DNA of 64,000 nucleotides. Origin: GCA-2708415 sp964351905. Lineage in GTDB: Bacteria; Pseudomonadota; Alphaproteobacteria; Micavibrionales; Micavibrionaceae. A model generated the notes under the pieces. The model ran no database searches and was not told the origin of the DNA. It was given only the letters and a program-made list of their open reading frames with translations. The stretch covers positions 120,245-184,244 of the forward strand of contig CAYGPG010000001.1 in NCBI GenBank assembly GCA_964351905.1, read 5' to 3'. Shown here one piece after another: positions 63,144-64,000 of the stretch; position 1 is the first letter of the stretch, and each line of letters begins with the position of its first letter. Both the position numbers and the translations under genes were made by a program.

Positions 63144-63916
63144 ATACCACACCTGATAATGGCTTAAACACACGCCTAACCGCATTCCATATATTACAAG
63201 ATGTTTTGGAACGTAAAACGCCGTTGGATCAAGTCTTAAGTCGGCACGAAGAATATAATGCGCTTGAAGGACGTGATAAATCTTTTGTGCGTATGCTTGT
63301 CGCAACATCGCTTCGCCGTAAGGGGCAACTGGATGATATGATTGGTCGCGTGGCGGAAAAAGAACTCCACCCCCACAGTCTTCGCCTTGTTTTATATGTT
63401 GGCATGACCCAAATATTATTTATGAATGTGCCCCACCATGCCGCTGTGAATACAACAGTAGAATTGGCAGAGGCTGAAAATATGTCTGGCCAAAAAGGCT
63501 TTATTAATGCGGTTTTACGTCGCATGACAACCGAAGGGCAAGAATGGCGCAAACATCAAGACCCTGTTCAAATGAACATCCCGCAATGGTTGCTAAAACA
63601 TTGGATTGAAGATTACACATTGCGCGGCGCGGCCGAAATTGCCCAAGCCTCTTTAACCGAAGCGCAAACTGATATCACCGTTAAAAATCCATCTGAACAA
63701 AAATATTGGGCAGATGAATTAGACGGCGCATTATTGCCAACAGGCTCTATCCGTTTAACGGGGGCGGGTAACATTACCGACTTATCTGGTTTTGAAGAGG
63801 GGCACTGGTGGGTACAAGATGCCTCCGCCGCACTGCCTGCAAAAGTGCTTGGTGATATTAAAGATAAAACCGTGATTGATTTATGTGCAGCGCCGGGGGG
63901 AAAAACCGCGCAATAG
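63140..63916 (+). CDS. rsmB: 16S rRNA (cytosine967-C5)-methyltransferase, truncated by stops at the window end
   Basis: RsmB methylates C967 of 16S rRNA. The N-terminal NusB-like domain (AFHILQDVLERKTPLDQVL) and the start of the SAM domain (IDLCAAPGGKTAQ) are complete. The frame then meets TAG at 63914-63916. Beyond it the same frame reads AAGAKVIDVHRSAKRLNR, as a normal RsmB would continue, followed by another stop, TGA. So the gene is cut short by small errors or mutations near the window end, and roughly the last third lies outside. I treat it as a damaged or partial gene. Confidence 0.8.
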   Translation: MNTTPDNGLNTRLTAFHILQDVLERKTPLDQVLSRHEEYNALEGRDKSFVRMLVATSLRRKGQLDDMIGRVAEKELHPHSLRLVLYVGMTQILFMNVPHHAAVNTTVELAEAENMSGQKGFINAVLRRMTTEGQEWRKHQDPVQMNIPQWLLKHWIEDYTLRGAAEIAQASLTEAQTDITVKNPSEQKYWADELDGALLPTGSIRLTGAGNITDLSGFEEGHWWVQDASAALPAKVLGDIKDKTVIDLCAAPGGKTAQ

Positions 63917-64000
63917 CCGGCGGCAGGCGCAAAAGTCATCGACGTTCATCGTTCGGCGAAAAGACTAAACCGCTGAAAAGAAAATATGCAAGGCAGTCAT

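Noticed and set aside
1..64000. tRNA genes, CRISPR arrays, insertion sequences, prophage
   Set aside because: No T-arm GGTTCGAATC-like core with a cloverleaf, no regular direct repeats with spacers, no transposase or integrase frames.

Overview
The window is chromosomal DNA from an AT-rich, Gram-negative alphaproteobacterium. Evidence for this is the alphaproteobacterial aa3 oxidase cluster order (coxB-coxA, ctaB-coxF-ctaG-coxC-DUF983-surf1), a 1620-residue NAD-glutamate dehydrogenase, an IalB-family secreted protein, an FzlA-like GST, the DUF1674 (SdhAF4-type) protein and an SRP RNA gene next to dnaX. I cannot place it below class level; Micavibrionales or Rhodospirillales are guesses. Ten Ns at 3287-3296 inside putA and in-frame stops in the last gene suggest a draft or metagenome assembly.

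Layout. 1-9.4 kb: end of a Ca/Na antiporter, TerD, an unknown gene, xseA diverging from putA, purD, tadA diverging from rluB, and rsmD. 9.3-15.8 kb: uppP, a YceI protein followed by a cytochrome b561-YceI fusion, an FzlA-like GST with an SDR, and a soluble three-PAS histidine kinase. 15.9-19.2 kb: periplasmic thiol-redox block (redoxin, DsbD/ScsB-type reductase, small thioredoxin-like protein). 19.3-23.4 kb: aminotransferase, SpoU methyltransferase, IalB-family protein, M23 endopeptidase. 23.4-32.0 kb, minus strand: the terminal oxidase cluster with a biosynthetic threonine dehydratase and an SDR inside it, and a 40-residue CoxF-like gene. 32.1-39.7 kb: MAPEG, rsmE diverging from ubiA, NAD-GDH, DoxX-like protein. 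39.7-47.1 kb, minus strand: AMIN-domain lipoprotein, a System II cytochrome c biogenesis operon (resB-ccsA-tlpA), a cyclic-nucleotide-binding protein, nhaA and a metallopeptidase.

47.1-54.1 kb is the most distinctive region. An Fe-S cluster photolyase with its DUF2256 partner diverges from a translationally coupled lipid operon: FAD oxidoreductase, DUF1365, CFA-synthase-like methyltransferase, lipoprotein esterase, DUF2177, SDR. This resembles the light/singlet-oxygen-responsive lipid modules of other proteobacteria. The CFA-like enzyme lacks residues that true cyclopropane synthases use, so methyl- or furan-fatty-acid synthesis is more likely.

54.1-54.8 kb is the only long stretch without a large gene. 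It holds a foldable leader that can sequester the ribosome binding site of a 35-codon membrane peptide gene, followed by the SRP RNA gene (ffs) with a recognisable promoter. 54.8-64 kb: LpxH-like phosphoesterase, dnaX, YdcF, ybaB, a CBS protein, xthA, DUF1223, typA, DUF1674, chorismate mutase and the start of rsmB. I saw no tRNA, CRISPR array, insertion sequence or prophage.
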